DNA from: UBA2166 sp964463965
GTDB lineage: Bacteria; Nitrospirota; Nitrospiria; Nitrospirales; UBA2166
NCBI GenBank assembly: GCA_964463965.1
Contig: CAYXED010000007.1
Span: forward strand, 1-64,000
DNA length: 64,000 nt
Direction of reading: 5' to 3'
The position numbers and the translations under genes were made by a program. Below, piece after piece: positions 18,841-26,948 of this stretch (position 1 is the first letter of the stretch; the number at the start of each line of letters is the position of its first letter). The notes under the pieces were generated by a model, which was not told where the DNA came from, searched no databases, and saw only the letters and a program-made list of their open reading frames with translations.

Positions 18841-18871
18841 ATGGTATCGCAGATCATCTAGTTTCTGTCAA
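18841..18871 (-). promoter_or_regulatory. Candidate metK promoter
   Basis: On the minus strand a perfect TTGACA (+ coordinates 18866-18871) is followed by GATACC after 17 bases or TACCAT after 19 (18841-18846). The -35 box forms one arm of an 8-bp inverted repeat with the divergent resB promoter. Confidence 0.45.
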
Positions 18872-18891
18872 GGAAGGTGTGCGTCTGCTCC

Positions 18892-18921
18892 TTGACACTC
18901 ATCTTTCGCGTTGGGTAAGAT
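18892..18921 (+). promoter_or_regulatory. Candidate promoter of the resB cytochrome c maturation operon
   Basis: A perfect TTGACA at 18892-18897 and TAAGAT at 18916-18921 with an 18-base spacer. It lies about 70 bases before the resB start. The -35 boxes of the two divergent promoters are 20 bases apart, so the polymerases may interfere or share a regulator. Confidence 0.45.
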
Positions 18922-18991
18922 CAAAACGTATTTTTTGGTAGTAGTAGAATAGATTTTCTGCGTAATAACAGGTGTTTAGAAGGGGAATGGC

Positions 18992-20425
18992 TTGGCTAAT
19001 TCTATCACTGAAGAACCGTTGAGCAAAAAGTCTTCAGAACTCCCAGGTTGGAGTCGTTTTAATTGGGCTGGATTACCAGGCAAAGTTGTAGATACACTGA
19101 GTTCGCTTAGACTTGCAATTTCTCTTTTCATTGCCTTAGCCATTCTCTCGACGATTGGAACGATAATTCAGCAAGGAGAAACACCAGAATTTTATATTAA
19201 GGAATACGGGGAGCCAATGTATGGGTGGTTTCAGACTTTTGGCTTTACCGATGTTTACGCTCAGACGTGGTTCCGAGCAGTCCTTGGGTTGTTAATTGTT
19301 AACTCACTGACTTGTTTTTATAAACGATTTCCGGGGATTTGGCGTTCTATGAGACAGAGCAATATTGCTGTCCCATCAACATTTATTGAGGGTTTGAAAC
19401 AACATGTTGAGGTCCCTCTGAAAAGTGACAGTGGCAAAGTCGCTGAGGAGATGATTGATATCCTGGGTGGAAGAGGGTATCGAGTTTCCGTGAGTCGAGC
19501 CAAGGATAATATATCTGTCTTCGCTACAAAAGGAATTATGGGAAGAGTGGGTGCTCACGTTGCTCATGTTAGTGCCGCTATCATTGTGCTTGGGGGCTTG
19601 ATAGGGTCGGTAGCGGGGTTTAGAGACTTTGGAATTGGGCTTCCCGGTGAAACTTATTATATTCCGCAAGGGGATTTTAGCTTAAAAGTAGAAAAATTTT
19701 GGATGGATTATTATGAAAACGGTGCAATTAAGTCATACAATAGCACCTTAACTGTGGTGGATAAGGGACAGGAAAAATTTACAAAAACAATATCTGTTAA
19801 CGATCCACTTGTATACAACGACATATGGTTGTATCAATCGTCCTACGGTGACCATTGGGATAAGGTTGATAAGGCACGAGTTATGATTACTGAGAAGGGT
19901 TCTGAAAATGTAGTTGGTGATGTTATGTTAGATTGGGGAGAGCCTCTGAGGGTTCCCGACATTGACCTTGGACTTCGGGTTACTGGATTTGCCGCTGATT
20001 TTGCATTTGATTCTGAGACAAAGCAGGTTTCTTCAAAGACAAGTGAACATAAAAATCCTGCTGTTCAAATTACTATTACTGAAGGAGATAAGACCTTTAA
20101 TCCATGGTTTTTTGTTGACTTTCCAGGAATAATTGATATTCCAGACTCTTCTTATGCATTTGAAATTGTGGGTTATTTACCGTCAAAATATACAGGACTT
20201 CAGATGGGGCATAATCCTGGTATAACTATTGTGTGGACTGGTTGTTTATTGATTGTTGTTGGAATGGCACTTTCTTCTTTCGTGTTTCATCGACGGCTGT
20301 GGGTTAACATTCAGAAAGATGGAGATAATTCGAAACTTTATATTGGGGGTAATACCCATAAGGGACAAATTGATTTTTCACGTGAGTTCGCAACCTTGAC
20401 AGACCGTATTAGGCATATTGGGTAG
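18992..20425 (+). CDS. resB: Cytochrome c biogenesis protein ResB/Ccs1
   Basis: A 477-aa membrane protein of system II cytochrome c maturation, which with CcsA delivers haem across the membrane for attachment to apocytochromes. Membrane segments lie near residues 35-55, 85-105 and 185-205 and near the C-terminus, with a large periplasmic domain (about 210-410) before the last helix. The start is TTG at 18992, preceded by AGGGG six bases upstream; the ATG at 18987 is out of frame. It opens the ordered set resB-ccsA-tlpA-tlpA-ccdA. Confidence 0.9.
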   Translation: MANSITEEPLSKKSSELPGWSRFNWAGLPGKVVDTLSSLRLAISLFIALAILSTIGTIIQQGETPEFYIKEYGEPMYGWFQTFGFTDVYAQTWFRAVLGLLIVNSLTCFYKRFPGIWRSMRQSNIAVPSTFIEGLKQHVEVPLKSDSGKVAEEMIDILGGRGYRVSVSRAKDNISVFATKGIMGRVGAHVAHVSAAIIVLGGLIGSVAGFRDFGIGLPGETYYIPQGDFSLKVEKFWMDYYENGAIKSYNSTLTVVDKGQEKFTKTISVNDPLVYNDIWLYQSSYGDHWDKVDKARVMITEKGSENVVGDVMLDWGEPLRVPDIDLGLRVTGFAADFAFDSETKQVSSKTSEHKNPAVQITITEGDKTFNPWFFVDFPGIIDIPDSSYAFEIVGYLPSKYTGLQMGHNPGITIVWTGCLLIVVGMALSSFVFHRRLWVNIQKDGDNSKLYIGGNTHKGQIDFSREFATLTDRIRHIG

Positions 20426-20462
20426 GACATTAAGAGGCTGTTTTTCTAAATGAGGAGGGAAT

Positions 20463-21365
20463 ATGTTCACGTCGCTTTTCTTATTTGATTTAACCTTCTG
20501 GTTATATTTAGCCGCTGTAGGCTTGTATATAGGTTACGTGGCGCTTGGACGGACTAGCGTACAGGTGGCAGGTGCCGGAACTGGAAATCTCTCGACGTCG
20601 GACTATTCGGCTCCTGTCGGGCAACTTGCGACCATGATTACTTTCGTAGGTGTGTTTGTAAATACTCTTGCGCTCGGGACGCGTGCCTACGAAAGGTATC
20701 AACTTACTGGAACGTTTGCGCCATGGTCAAATCAATTTGAAGCTATGGCTTTTGTGGCGTGGTCAATTATCGTTGGCTATCTCATTCTAGAGTTTAAGTA
20801 TGGGATTAAGGCCATTGGTGCGTTTGTTGTTTCAATTGGGTTTATTGCTATGGGTGCGGCGTCCTTGCTTCCATACCGATATCAAACAGCTGAGCCGCTT
20901 GTTCCGGCGCTAAACAGCTATTGGATTTATATCCATGTCTCCGTTACCCTCACTAGCTATGCCGCGTTTGCTATGGCTGCTGGTTTAGGTGTTATGTATC
21001 TCTTAAAGGAGAGGGCTGAACTCAATGGCAACACTTCTTCTCTTACCTCTGCCTTCCCAAGCCTTGAGACCATTGACGAACTTGGATATAAGGCCATTAC
21101 TATTGGGTTTCCCCTACTTGCATTTGGAATTATTTTAGGAGCTATGTGGGCAAATTATGCTTGGGGCGGTTACTGGAGTTGGGACCCTAAGGAAACTTGG
21201 TCGTTGATCGTTTGGCTAATTTACGGTGCGTATATTCATGCCAGAATGACCAGAGGGTGGGGCGGTCATCGTGCGGCAATTTATGCGATATTTGGTTTCT
21301 TGATGGTAATCTTCTGTTTTTGGGGGGTAAATTTTCTTCTCTCAGGACTTCATGCCTATGCCTAA
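20463..21365 (+). CDS. ccsA: Cytochrome c biogenesis protein CcsA/ResC
   Basis: A 300-aa polytopic membrane protein with about eight helices. It carries the tryptophan-rich haem-handling motif GGYWSWDPKETW near residue 236. Conserved histidines for haem are present in IHVSV and YGAYIHARM. Partner of ResB in the system II haem lyase. GAGGAGG lies just before the ATG. The last 14 bases overlap the start of the thioredoxin gene that follows, indicating coupled translation. Confidence 0.93.
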   Translation: MFTSLFLFDLTFWLYLAAVGLYIGYVALGRTSVQVAGAGTGNLSTSDYSAPVGQLATMITFVGVFVNTLALGTRAYERYQLTGTFAPWSNQFEAMAFVAWSIIVGYLILEFKYGIKAIGAFVVSIGFIAMGAASLLPYRYQTAEPLVPALNSYWIYIHVSVTLTSYAAFAMAAGLGVMYLLKERAELNGNTSSLTSAFPSLETIDELGYKAITIGFPLLAFGIILGAMWANYAWGGYWSWDPKETWSLIVWLIYGAYIHARMTRGWGGHRAAIYAIFGFLMVIFCFWGVNFLLSGLHAYA

Positions 21366-21999
21366 TCTAGATGACTCGGAGGTTGTTTCTGATTCGCCTG
21401 TTCCTCAAACGGAGGCTGGCGTGCCTCAGAATACCAAGAGTACTTCAAAGCTCCCAGTAATTTTTGGTGTATTGGTTATTTCTGCGATTGCGTTTGGGCT
21501 TGTTTGGATGCAGGGTGCAAAATATGAGCCTGTTCTTGTTGGAAAAGCCGCACCTAACTTTGAATTAAAAGACATCAACGGGAATGCGGTAGAGTTATCA
21601 GACTATAAAGGGCAGGTTGTATTTTTAAATTTTTGGGCTACCTGGTGTAAGCCTTGTCAGGAAGAAATGCCTTCAATGGAGCGACTACATCAGGACCTTG
21701 AAGCTAAGTTTTCTGACCGTTTCGTAATGCTAGCAGTCAGTATTGATAAATCTGCTGATGACATTCCTGCGTTTATGGCAAAGTATAAACTGACCTTTCC
21801 TGTCCTTCATGATCGCTGGGGGAAGGTGGATAGAATTTATAAAATTATGGGTGTTCCAGAGACTTATATAATTGATCAAGCAGGCAACTTGGTGGAAAAG
21901 GTTATTGGGCCACGAGAGTGGGATGTTCCAAAAAATATTCAAAGTGTAATGAATCTTTTGCAACCTTTTTCGCCGAAATCATCTTTAGGAGACGGATAG
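21352..21999 (+). CDS. Membrane-anchored thioredoxin-like protein (ResA/TlpA family)
   Basis: A 215-aa protein with one N-terminal membrane anchor (about 34-51) and a periplasmic thioredoxin domain (about 60-205). The active site is WCKPC near residue 101 and the cis-proline loop is GVPETYI. In system II this type reduces the CxxCH cysteines of apocytochrome c before haem attachment, with electrons from CcdA. The start overlaps ccsA; ATG 21352 and ATG 21358 are both possible. A second TlpA-like gene follows directly. Confidence 0.9.
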   Translation: MPMPNLDDSEVVSDSPVPQTEAGVPQNTKSTSKLPVIFGVLVISAIAFGLVWMQGAKYEPVLVGKAAPNFELKDINGNAVELSDYKGQVVFLNFWATWCKPCQEEMPSMERLHQDLEAKFSDRFVMLAVSIDKSADDIPAFMAKYKLTFPVLHDRWGKVDRIYKIMGVPETYIIDQAGNLVEKVIGPREWDVPKNIQSVMNLLQPFSPKSSLGDG

Positions 22000-22010
22000 T
22001 CGTATATCAG

Positions 22011-22580
22011 ATGTTTCGGAGTAGCTTTTTCTTTCTTTGCCTTTTTCTCCTTGTTCTAGGGTTAATGTCCTGTGATGAAATACCTGGAGCAATTGTAGAG
22101 GCAAAAGAAGATAGGTCTATCGCTTCTGCATCGATACCAGAGAGTCCTCGTGTGGGTTTTCGCGCACCTTCATTTACTCTTCCGGACATCGACGGGAAAA
22201 TGGTGAAACTTGAAGATCTTCGAGGAAAGGTAATTCTCCTGAACTTTTGGGCGACATGGTGTGGACCATGTACTCTTGAAATGCCCTCTATGGAGGAGTT
22301 ATATCGGGAGTTTAATGATCAAGGTTTTGAAATTTTAGCTTTATCAAGTGACTTTCAGGGTTCACGTGTGACAAAACCATTTAAAGAGCAGTATGAGCTG
22401 ACGTTTCCAATATTGCACGACCTTGAACAGGATGTTAATGCTGCCTATCGTATCCGTTCAATTCCCGCATCTCTCTTAATTGGAAAAGATGGAGTGATTA
22501 CCTATCGAGTTCCTGGGGCGAGGGATTGGTATAGTGATAAGGCACGTGGGATGATCCAACAACTGTTGGATGCGTCATGA
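22011..22580 (+). CDS. Thioredoxin-like lipoprotein (TlpA family)
   Basis: A 189-aa predicted lipoprotein with signal peptide and lipobox LGLMSC near residue 20 and a thioredoxin domain from about 50. The redox site is WCGPC and the cis-proline segment is SIPASLL. The ATG at 22011 is chosen because it places the signal peptide at the N-terminus; the frame is open upstream. It is the second thioredoxin in the operon, sandwiched before ccdA. Having a membrane-anchored and a lipid-anchored copy may separate cytochrome maturation from general periplasmic thiol reduction; that split is inference. Confidence 0.87.
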   Translation: MFRSSFFFLCLFLLVLGLMSCDEIPGAIVEAKEDRSIASASIPESPRVGFRAPSFTLPDIDGKMVKLEDLRGKVILLNFWATWCGPCTLEMPSMEELYREFNDQGFEILALSSDFQGSRVTKPFKEQYELTFPILHDLEQDVNAAYRIRSIPASLLIGKDGVITYRVPGARDWYSDKARGMIQQLLDAS

Positions 22581-22602
22581 GTAGAGATCTAACTGTGTAA
22601 TT

Positions 22603-23364
22603 ATGTTTGAAGCTCAAGTATCTTTCACTATAGCGTTTATTGCGGGCTTTCTTTCTTTCATATCTCCCTGCGTTTTGCCATTGGTCCCTTCCTACTTAAG
22701 CTATATAACAGGACTTTCTCTTGATCAGTTAACAAGCGAAGACAATCGAAAAAAGCTTCGCGGTACGATTATGACTAATTCAGTTTTGTTCATTGGAGGC
22801 TTCTCTGCCGTTTTTATGGCGTTTGGCGCTTCGGCAAGTTTTGCAGGACAATTATTGTTTGCATACCATGACTACCTGCAGAAAATTGGTGGAATATTAA
22901 TCATTATATTTGGCCTTTATGTAATGGGAGTATTTAAATTAAGATTTTTGTCGGTGGAAAAAAAGATGCACCTTTCTACGCGGCCTGCAGGATATGTCGG
23001 CTCAGTGTTAATTGGAATGGTGTTTGGTGCCGCATGGACTCCCTGCGTCGGCCCAATCCTTGGTTCTATTTTAGCACTTGCGGCGACCAGTGATTCCATG
23101 ATGACTGGGGTTCAGCTTCTCGGAATATACTCTTTAGGTTTGGGAATTCCTCTTTTTTTAGCAGCCTTAGGAGTAGATTCATTTTTAAATTACTTTAAAA
23201 AAGTAAGGACGTACATGTGGGCGGTCTCAGCTGTAAGTGGAGTATTTTTAGTTTTGGTTGGTGTTATGATCTATACGAACTCTTTTGCGCAGTTTACTCG
23301 CATATTGACTGATTATGGAATTGGTTGGTATGTGGGACCAGATGCAGCGACGGGCTCCTTTTAG
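22603..23364 (+). CDS. ccdA: Cytochrome c biogenesis / thiol-disulfide transporter CcdA
   Basis: A 253-aa membrane protein with six predicted helices that moves electrons from cytoplasmic thioredoxin to periplasmic thioredoxins. The two redox cysteines lie in the paired motifs SPCVLPLVPSYLSYI (near residue 22) and AWTPCVGPILGS (near 146). It lacks the periplasmic domains of DsbD, so it is the short CcdA type. It ends the resB-ccsA-tlpA-tlpA-ccdA set and would supply electrons to both neighbouring TlpA proteins. Confidence 0.93.
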   Translation: MFEAQVSFTIAFIAGFLSFISPCVLPLVPSYLSYITGLSLDQLTSEDNRKKLRGTIMTNSVLFIGGFSAVFMAFGASASFAGQLLFAYHDYLQKIGGILIIIFGLYVMGVFKLRFLSVEKKMHLSTRPAGYVGSVLIGMVFGAAWTPCVGPILGSILALAATSDSMMTGVQLLGIYSLGLGIPLFLAALGVDSFLNYFKKVRTYMWAVSAVSGVFLVLVGVMIYTNSFAQFTRILTDYGIGWYVGPDAATGSF

Positions 23365-23456
23365 TCTCCTCCTGAAACATTTTTTTCCTCATCTAGTCCT
23401 TCCTTTTGTGTGAAAACTGTCCTTAATCTGAGGCGGATTGTAGAGAAAAGGATAAT

Positions 23457-24170
23457 TTAAGGTTTTTCGAGGAGTGGAATAAGAATTGGCCATAGGTTCT
23501 TTGTAATAATAGTGTATCCTTCTTTTGTAGGATGTATCCCGTCCCTCTGATTCAATGCCGGTTTTGTAGCTACATCTTTTAGAAAAAATGGCATGAATGG
23601 AGTGCCGTGTTTTTCAGCCAAGGTAGAAAATATTTTAGTAAACGATTCTGAATATATAGGCCCATAGTTTGGCGGAAGTTTCATCCCCGTTAGTAGTACG
23701 GTAATCTCATGTTTATGTAGTTGTTCAATGATGTGTGAGAGGTTATTTTTAGTTTCTTCAATACGTAGGCCTCGCAAACCATCATTAGCCCCAAGTTCAA
23801 GTATTACTACTTTAGGCTGTAATTTTGTGATAGAAGGAAGGCGACGTAGAGCACCAGCTGTGGTTTCCCCACTAATCCCCATATTAAGTACATGATGCTT
23901 ATAGCCATTTGCAGTAAGCTTTTTTTGGAGTTGTGCAGGGTATGCTTCATCGATGGTTACTCCAAGGCCTGCTGTTAGGCTATTTCCAAACGCAACAATG
24001 AGAGCGTTGTTTTGAAGAGAATCTAGGGGTTTCTGAGAAAGGGAAGGCTGTTTGTTGTTCTCAGAGTTTTCTTGCCTACTGTCACATCCTGTAATTAAGA
24101 TAAACGTGAGGGTGAAGTAGAGTATGGTGAGCAGTAATTTTTTGGTCTGTTGTGTGTTGTATTGATTCAC
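23457..24170 (-). CDS. tesA: SGNH/GDSL lipase-esterase (TesA-like), predicted lipoprotein
   Basis: A 237-aa secreted esterase/lysophospholipase. SGNH blocks are visible: the nucleophile serine in AFGNSLTAGLG, the glycine in NMGISGET, the asparagine in ELGANDGLRG and the Asp-His pair in DGIHPTKEGY. The signal peptide ends in a lipobox (LITGC). I chose GTG at 24170 because AGGA lies six bases before it; an in-frame ATG at 24221 would overlap the divergent gene and has no ribosome site. TesA divergent from an ABC ATPase is the same arrangement as tesA-ybbA in E. coli. Confidence 0.85.
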   Translation of the reverse strand: MNQYNTQQTKKLLLTILYFTLTFILITGCDSRQENSENNKQPSLSQKPLDSLQNNALIVAFGNSLTAGLGVTIDEAYPAQLQKKLTANGYKHHVLNMGISGETTAGALRRLPSITKLQPKVVILELGANDGLRGLRIEETKNNLSHIIEQLHKHEITVLLTGMKLPPNYGPIYSESFTKIFSTLAEKHGTPFMPFFLKDVATKPALNQRDGIHPTKEGYTIITKNLWPILIPLLEKP

Positions 24171-24189
24171 GCTAGGTCCTTGGTGATTT

Positions 24190-24873
24190 GTGTCTATTAT
24201 TAGTGTAAAAGACTTATCCATGTCTTTGGCAAGTGGAGGACAAAACGTTCAGGTTTTGTCCAGTATTACCTTCTCAGTTTTAGCAAAGGAGCGATTTGCC
24301 ATTATAGGCCGATCAGGTAGTGGAAAATCTACCTTGCTCGGTCTTTTAGCTGGTTTAGATGCGCCCTCCTCTGGTGAAATTTATATAAATGGCGTGGATC
24401 TAGGCAAACTCAATGAAGAAGAACTTGCTAGCTTCAGATTGAAAAATATTGGATATGTATTTCAGTCATATCATTTAATTCCGACATTAACTGCAGTTGA
24501 AAATATAGCATTGCCCCTGGAATTGTGTGGCAATACAGATGCTTTTGGATATGCACGCGAACTTTTGGCTGATGTTGGGCTTATTTCTCGAGCTCATCAC
24601 TATCCGATTCAATTATCTGGTGGGGAACAGCAAAGAGTTGCACTTGCGAGGGCATTTGCAAACCGTCCTTCAATTTTGCTTGCAGATGAACCTACAGGCA
24701 ACCTTGACACTTCATCGAGTCATCAAGTTATTGATTTGTTACTCCGTTTTAATGACGAATATGGCACCACACTTGTCATTGTAACTCATGATACTGCTTT
24801 GTCGTCATTGGCTAATCATATACTTACTCTTGATGATGGGTATATGGTTAGTGATGATCAAGTTGCTAGGTGA
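24190..24873 (+). CDS. ABC transporter ATPase, LolD/YbbA type
   Basis: A 227-aa ABC ATPase of the MacB/LolD subfamily. Walker A is GRSGSGKST near residue 39, the Q-loop segment is YVFQSYHLIPTLT, the signature is LSGGEQQRVALARA and Walker B is ILLADEPTGNLD. The GTG start at 24190 leaves only 19 bases to the divergent tesA start. Its order next to tesA matches E. coli ybbA, where the permease YbbP follows; here aroE follows and no permease is present in the window. It must use a partner encoded elsewhere, or have lost it. Confidence 0.88.
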   Translation: MSIISVKDLSMSLASGGQNVQVLSSITFSVLAKERFAIIGRSGSGKSTLLGLLAGLDAPSSGEIYINGVDLGKLNEEELASFRLKNIGYVFQSYHLIPTLTAVENIALPLELCGNTDAFGYARELLADVGLISRAHHYPIQLSGGEQQRVALARAFANRPSILLADEPTGNLDTSSSHQVIDLLLRFNDEYGTTLVIVTHDTALSSLANHILTLDDGYMVSDDQVAR

Positions 24874-24961
24874 CTTATAGGATTTTAAAATCACTACTTA
24901 TATACTTCAAATTGCTGTTAGTGTATTTTTATATAATTTCTGTCATAGTTTATGAGGTGCT

Positions 24962-25015
24962 ATGAGGGGAAGATGTGTTTTGTGTGGAAGGGAATTTAAG
25001 GAAAAACACCTATGA
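24962..25015 (+). CDS. Possible 17-aa cysteine microprotein or leader peptide before aroE
   Basis: ATG 24962 opens an 18-codon frame, MRGRCVLCGREFKEKHL, whose TGA overlaps the aroE start as ATGA. GAGG lies four bases upstream. The CxxC followed by a His eight residues after the second Cys resembles half a zinc finger. It could be a real microprotein or a translational coupling leader for aroE; with so short a frame chance is possible. Confidence 0.3.
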   Translation: MRGRCVLCGREFKEKHL

Positions 25016-25860
25016 CTAAAACCCTTGGGATATTAGGGTACCCCATAACGCACACCCTCTCTCCAATTATGCATAATGCCGCATTTTGTGAGCTTGGTAT
25101 TGATGCGCAGTATGTGCCCTTTGAGGTGAGACCTGAAAATATTGAAAGTGCTCTTACTGGACTTATTGCACTAGGAGTGTCTGGTGTAAATGTTACCATC
25201 CCACACAAAGAATCTGTGCTTCCTTTCCTTGATGAGATTGATATAGATGCAAGGCGTATTGGCGCGGTTAATACCATTTTACTTAAGGAGGGACATTTGG
25301 TTGGGTATAATACTGACGCGCAAGGTTTTGGGAACGCTTTTGCCCAAGAAATTGCCAGGCCCCTTGCTGGGCAGCAGGTAATGCTTTGTGGAGCTGGTGG
25401 CGCTGCTCGTGCTGTCTTTATTCAACTTCTTAAGGAAAACGTTAAAGATATAATAATTCTTTCTCGTACCTTAGCGCGTGCTACAAAGATGCTTGATGAC
25501 TTACTTGTCGAACATCGTGATGTGAAGACGACACTTTGCTCATTTAAAGATTTTTCAGAAAATAACTTCTCTCCTGATGTGCTGATTAATGCTACTTCAG
25601 TTGGACTTCAACCTAATGATCCGCACTTAGTTCCTATAGATTTTTTTTCTTCGAATATGGTTGTGTGTGATTTAATCTATAATCCACCTCGTACCCCACT
25701 ACTCAGCATGGCTGAAGAAGCAGGATCACTTGTGATGAATGGTTTAGGTATGTTGGCTCATCAAGGGGCACTCGCATTTAATTTGTGGACTGGAGTACAG
25801 GCTCCTATTGATGTTATGCAACGGGCACTTCTTAATGCTTTTGAATCTACTAGGCCTTAA
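25012..25860 (+). CDS. aroE: Shikimate dehydrogenase
   Basis: A 282-aa NADP-dependent enzyme reducing 3-dehydroshikimate to shikimate. Substrate-binding motifs HTLSPIMHNAAF (near 16) and GVNVTIPHKE with the catalytic Lys are present, followed by GAVNTI, and the nucleotide loop LCGAGGAARAV near 127. AAGGA precedes the ATG. It is separate from the pheA-aroA cluster 9 kb away on the other strand. Confidence 0.96.
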   Translation: MTKTLGILGYPITHTLSPIMHNAAFCELGIDAQYVPFEVRPENIESALTGLIALGVSGVNVTIPHKESVLPFLDEIDIDARRIGAVNTILLKEGHLVGYNTDAQGFGNAFAQEIARPLAGQQVMLCGAGGAARAVFIQLLKENVKDIIILSRTLARATKMLDDLLVEHRDVKTTLCSFKDFSENNFSPDVLINATSVGLQPNDPHLVPIDFFSSNMVVCDLIYNPPRTPLLSMAEEAGSLVMNGLGMLAHQGALAFNLWTGVQAPIDVMQRALLNAFESTRP

Positions 25861-25914
25861 TGTATTTAACCGCCTAACCGATACACTTTTACAAGAATAT
25901 GAATGTAAAGTTAG

Positions 25915-26853
25915 GTGAGCCTAATTCCTCTGATGGAAGACTTTCAAATAGCAGCTCCTGCAAAGATTAATCTTATTCTTTCTGTTGGGGAACATCGCCC
26001 TGATGGCTATCATGACATTTGGTCTGTCATGCAAATGCTTGATTTGCATGATTCTATTACCTTTTCATGGGATCAAAATGTAAATTCTTTGATGCTTTCA
26101 CCTGCAGATTTAAAGACGGCGCCAATTTTTTTCGAGTCTTTTGGAATTCCTATACCAACTGATGAGGATAATCTTGTGTTGCGTGCTGTGCGTGCGGTTA
26201 TGCTCGAAGTAGGTCTTTATAGAAAGTTACATATTCAAATTACAAAACGTATTCCAGTGGCGGCAGGTCTTGGTGGTGGAAGTAGTGATGCTGCAGCAAC
26301 TATCCAGGCCTTAAATGGCATTTTTGGTCTTGGGTGGGAACTTGATGATTGTGCAAGAGTAGGTGCATCACTTGGTAGCGATGTCCCCTTTTTTTTCTAT
26401 GGTCCTACCTCAATTGTTTCTGGGGGAGGCGAAAAAGTTTTTCCCGTTAAAATCACAACAGCATCTTGGGTGGTTTTAGTTAAGCCTTCTATTGACATTG
26501 CGACTGCGTGGGCGTACCGAGAGCTTGACTCATGGAGGTCCTCCAGGGATCAAAAGGGGCTGTTTGTAAATGATTTAATCTGTCAAGAATTTTTGGCCCT
26601 GCCTCGATCTTCAGAAGAATTGTATCCTTATTTTTTGAATTCTTTTCAAGACCTTATGGAAGCAAAGTTTCCCCTCCTAGAAGCACTTCGAAAAGCCCAT
26701 CTGAGCTTTGGGGCTGATACTGCTATGCTTTCTGGTAGTGGTTCTAGCGTTTTTGGAGTCTATCCAACTAAATCACTGGCATTAAAGGCCCGACAGAAGT
26801 TTTTTGATGAAAATGACTGTCAAGCTTTTGTCACTCAGATGAAGATTTCTTAA
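25915..26853 (+). CDS. ispE: 4-diphosphocytidyl-2-C-methyl-D-erythritol kinase
   Basis: A 312-aa GHMP kinase of the non-mevalonate (MEP) isoprenoid pathway. The N-terminal APAKINLILSV and RPDGYHDI, the ATP loop PVAAGLGGGSSDAAA near residue 120, and the C-terminal SGSGSSVFG are all present. The start could be GTG 25915 or ATG 25933; neither has a well-spaced ribosome site, and I give the longer. ispE upstream of prs is a widespread order. Its presence shows isoprenoids are made by the MEP route. Confidence 0.94.
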   Translation: MSLIPLMEDFQIAAPAKINLILSVGEHRPDGYHDIWSVMQMLDLHDSITFSWDQNVNSLMLSPADLKTAPIFFESFGIPIPTDEDNLVLRAVRAVMLEVGLYRKLHIQITKRIPVAAGLGGGSSDAAATIQALNGIFGLGWELDDCARVGASLGSDVPFFFYGPTSIVSGGGEKVFPVKITTASWVVLVKPSIDIATAWAYRELDSWRSSRDQKGLFVNDLICQEFLALPRSSEELYPYFLNSFQDLMEAKFPLLEALRKAHLSFGADTAMLSGSGSSVFGVYPTKSLALKARQKFFDENDCQAFVTQMKIS

Positions 26854-26877
26854 AGTATCGTTAAACAAAAGCTTGTA

Positions 26878-26906
26878 TTGACAAGGGTTTTAATATCAGA
26901 TACGTT
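26878..26906 (+). promoter_or_regulatory. Candidate promoter for prs-rplY-pth
   Basis: A perfect TTGACA at 26878-26883, a 17-base spacer and TACGTT at 26901-26906, about 40 bases before the prs start. The -10 box matches only three of six positions. Confidence 0.45.
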
Positions 26907-26948
26907 GAGTGGATTTTGAGTTGCATTCCTGTAGGTGGGGATGGGTAA

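Noticed and set aside
18776..18991. SAM or SAH riboswitch before metK
   Set aside because: The inverted repeat there is explained by two divergent -35 boxes, and no riboswitch core sequence is visible.
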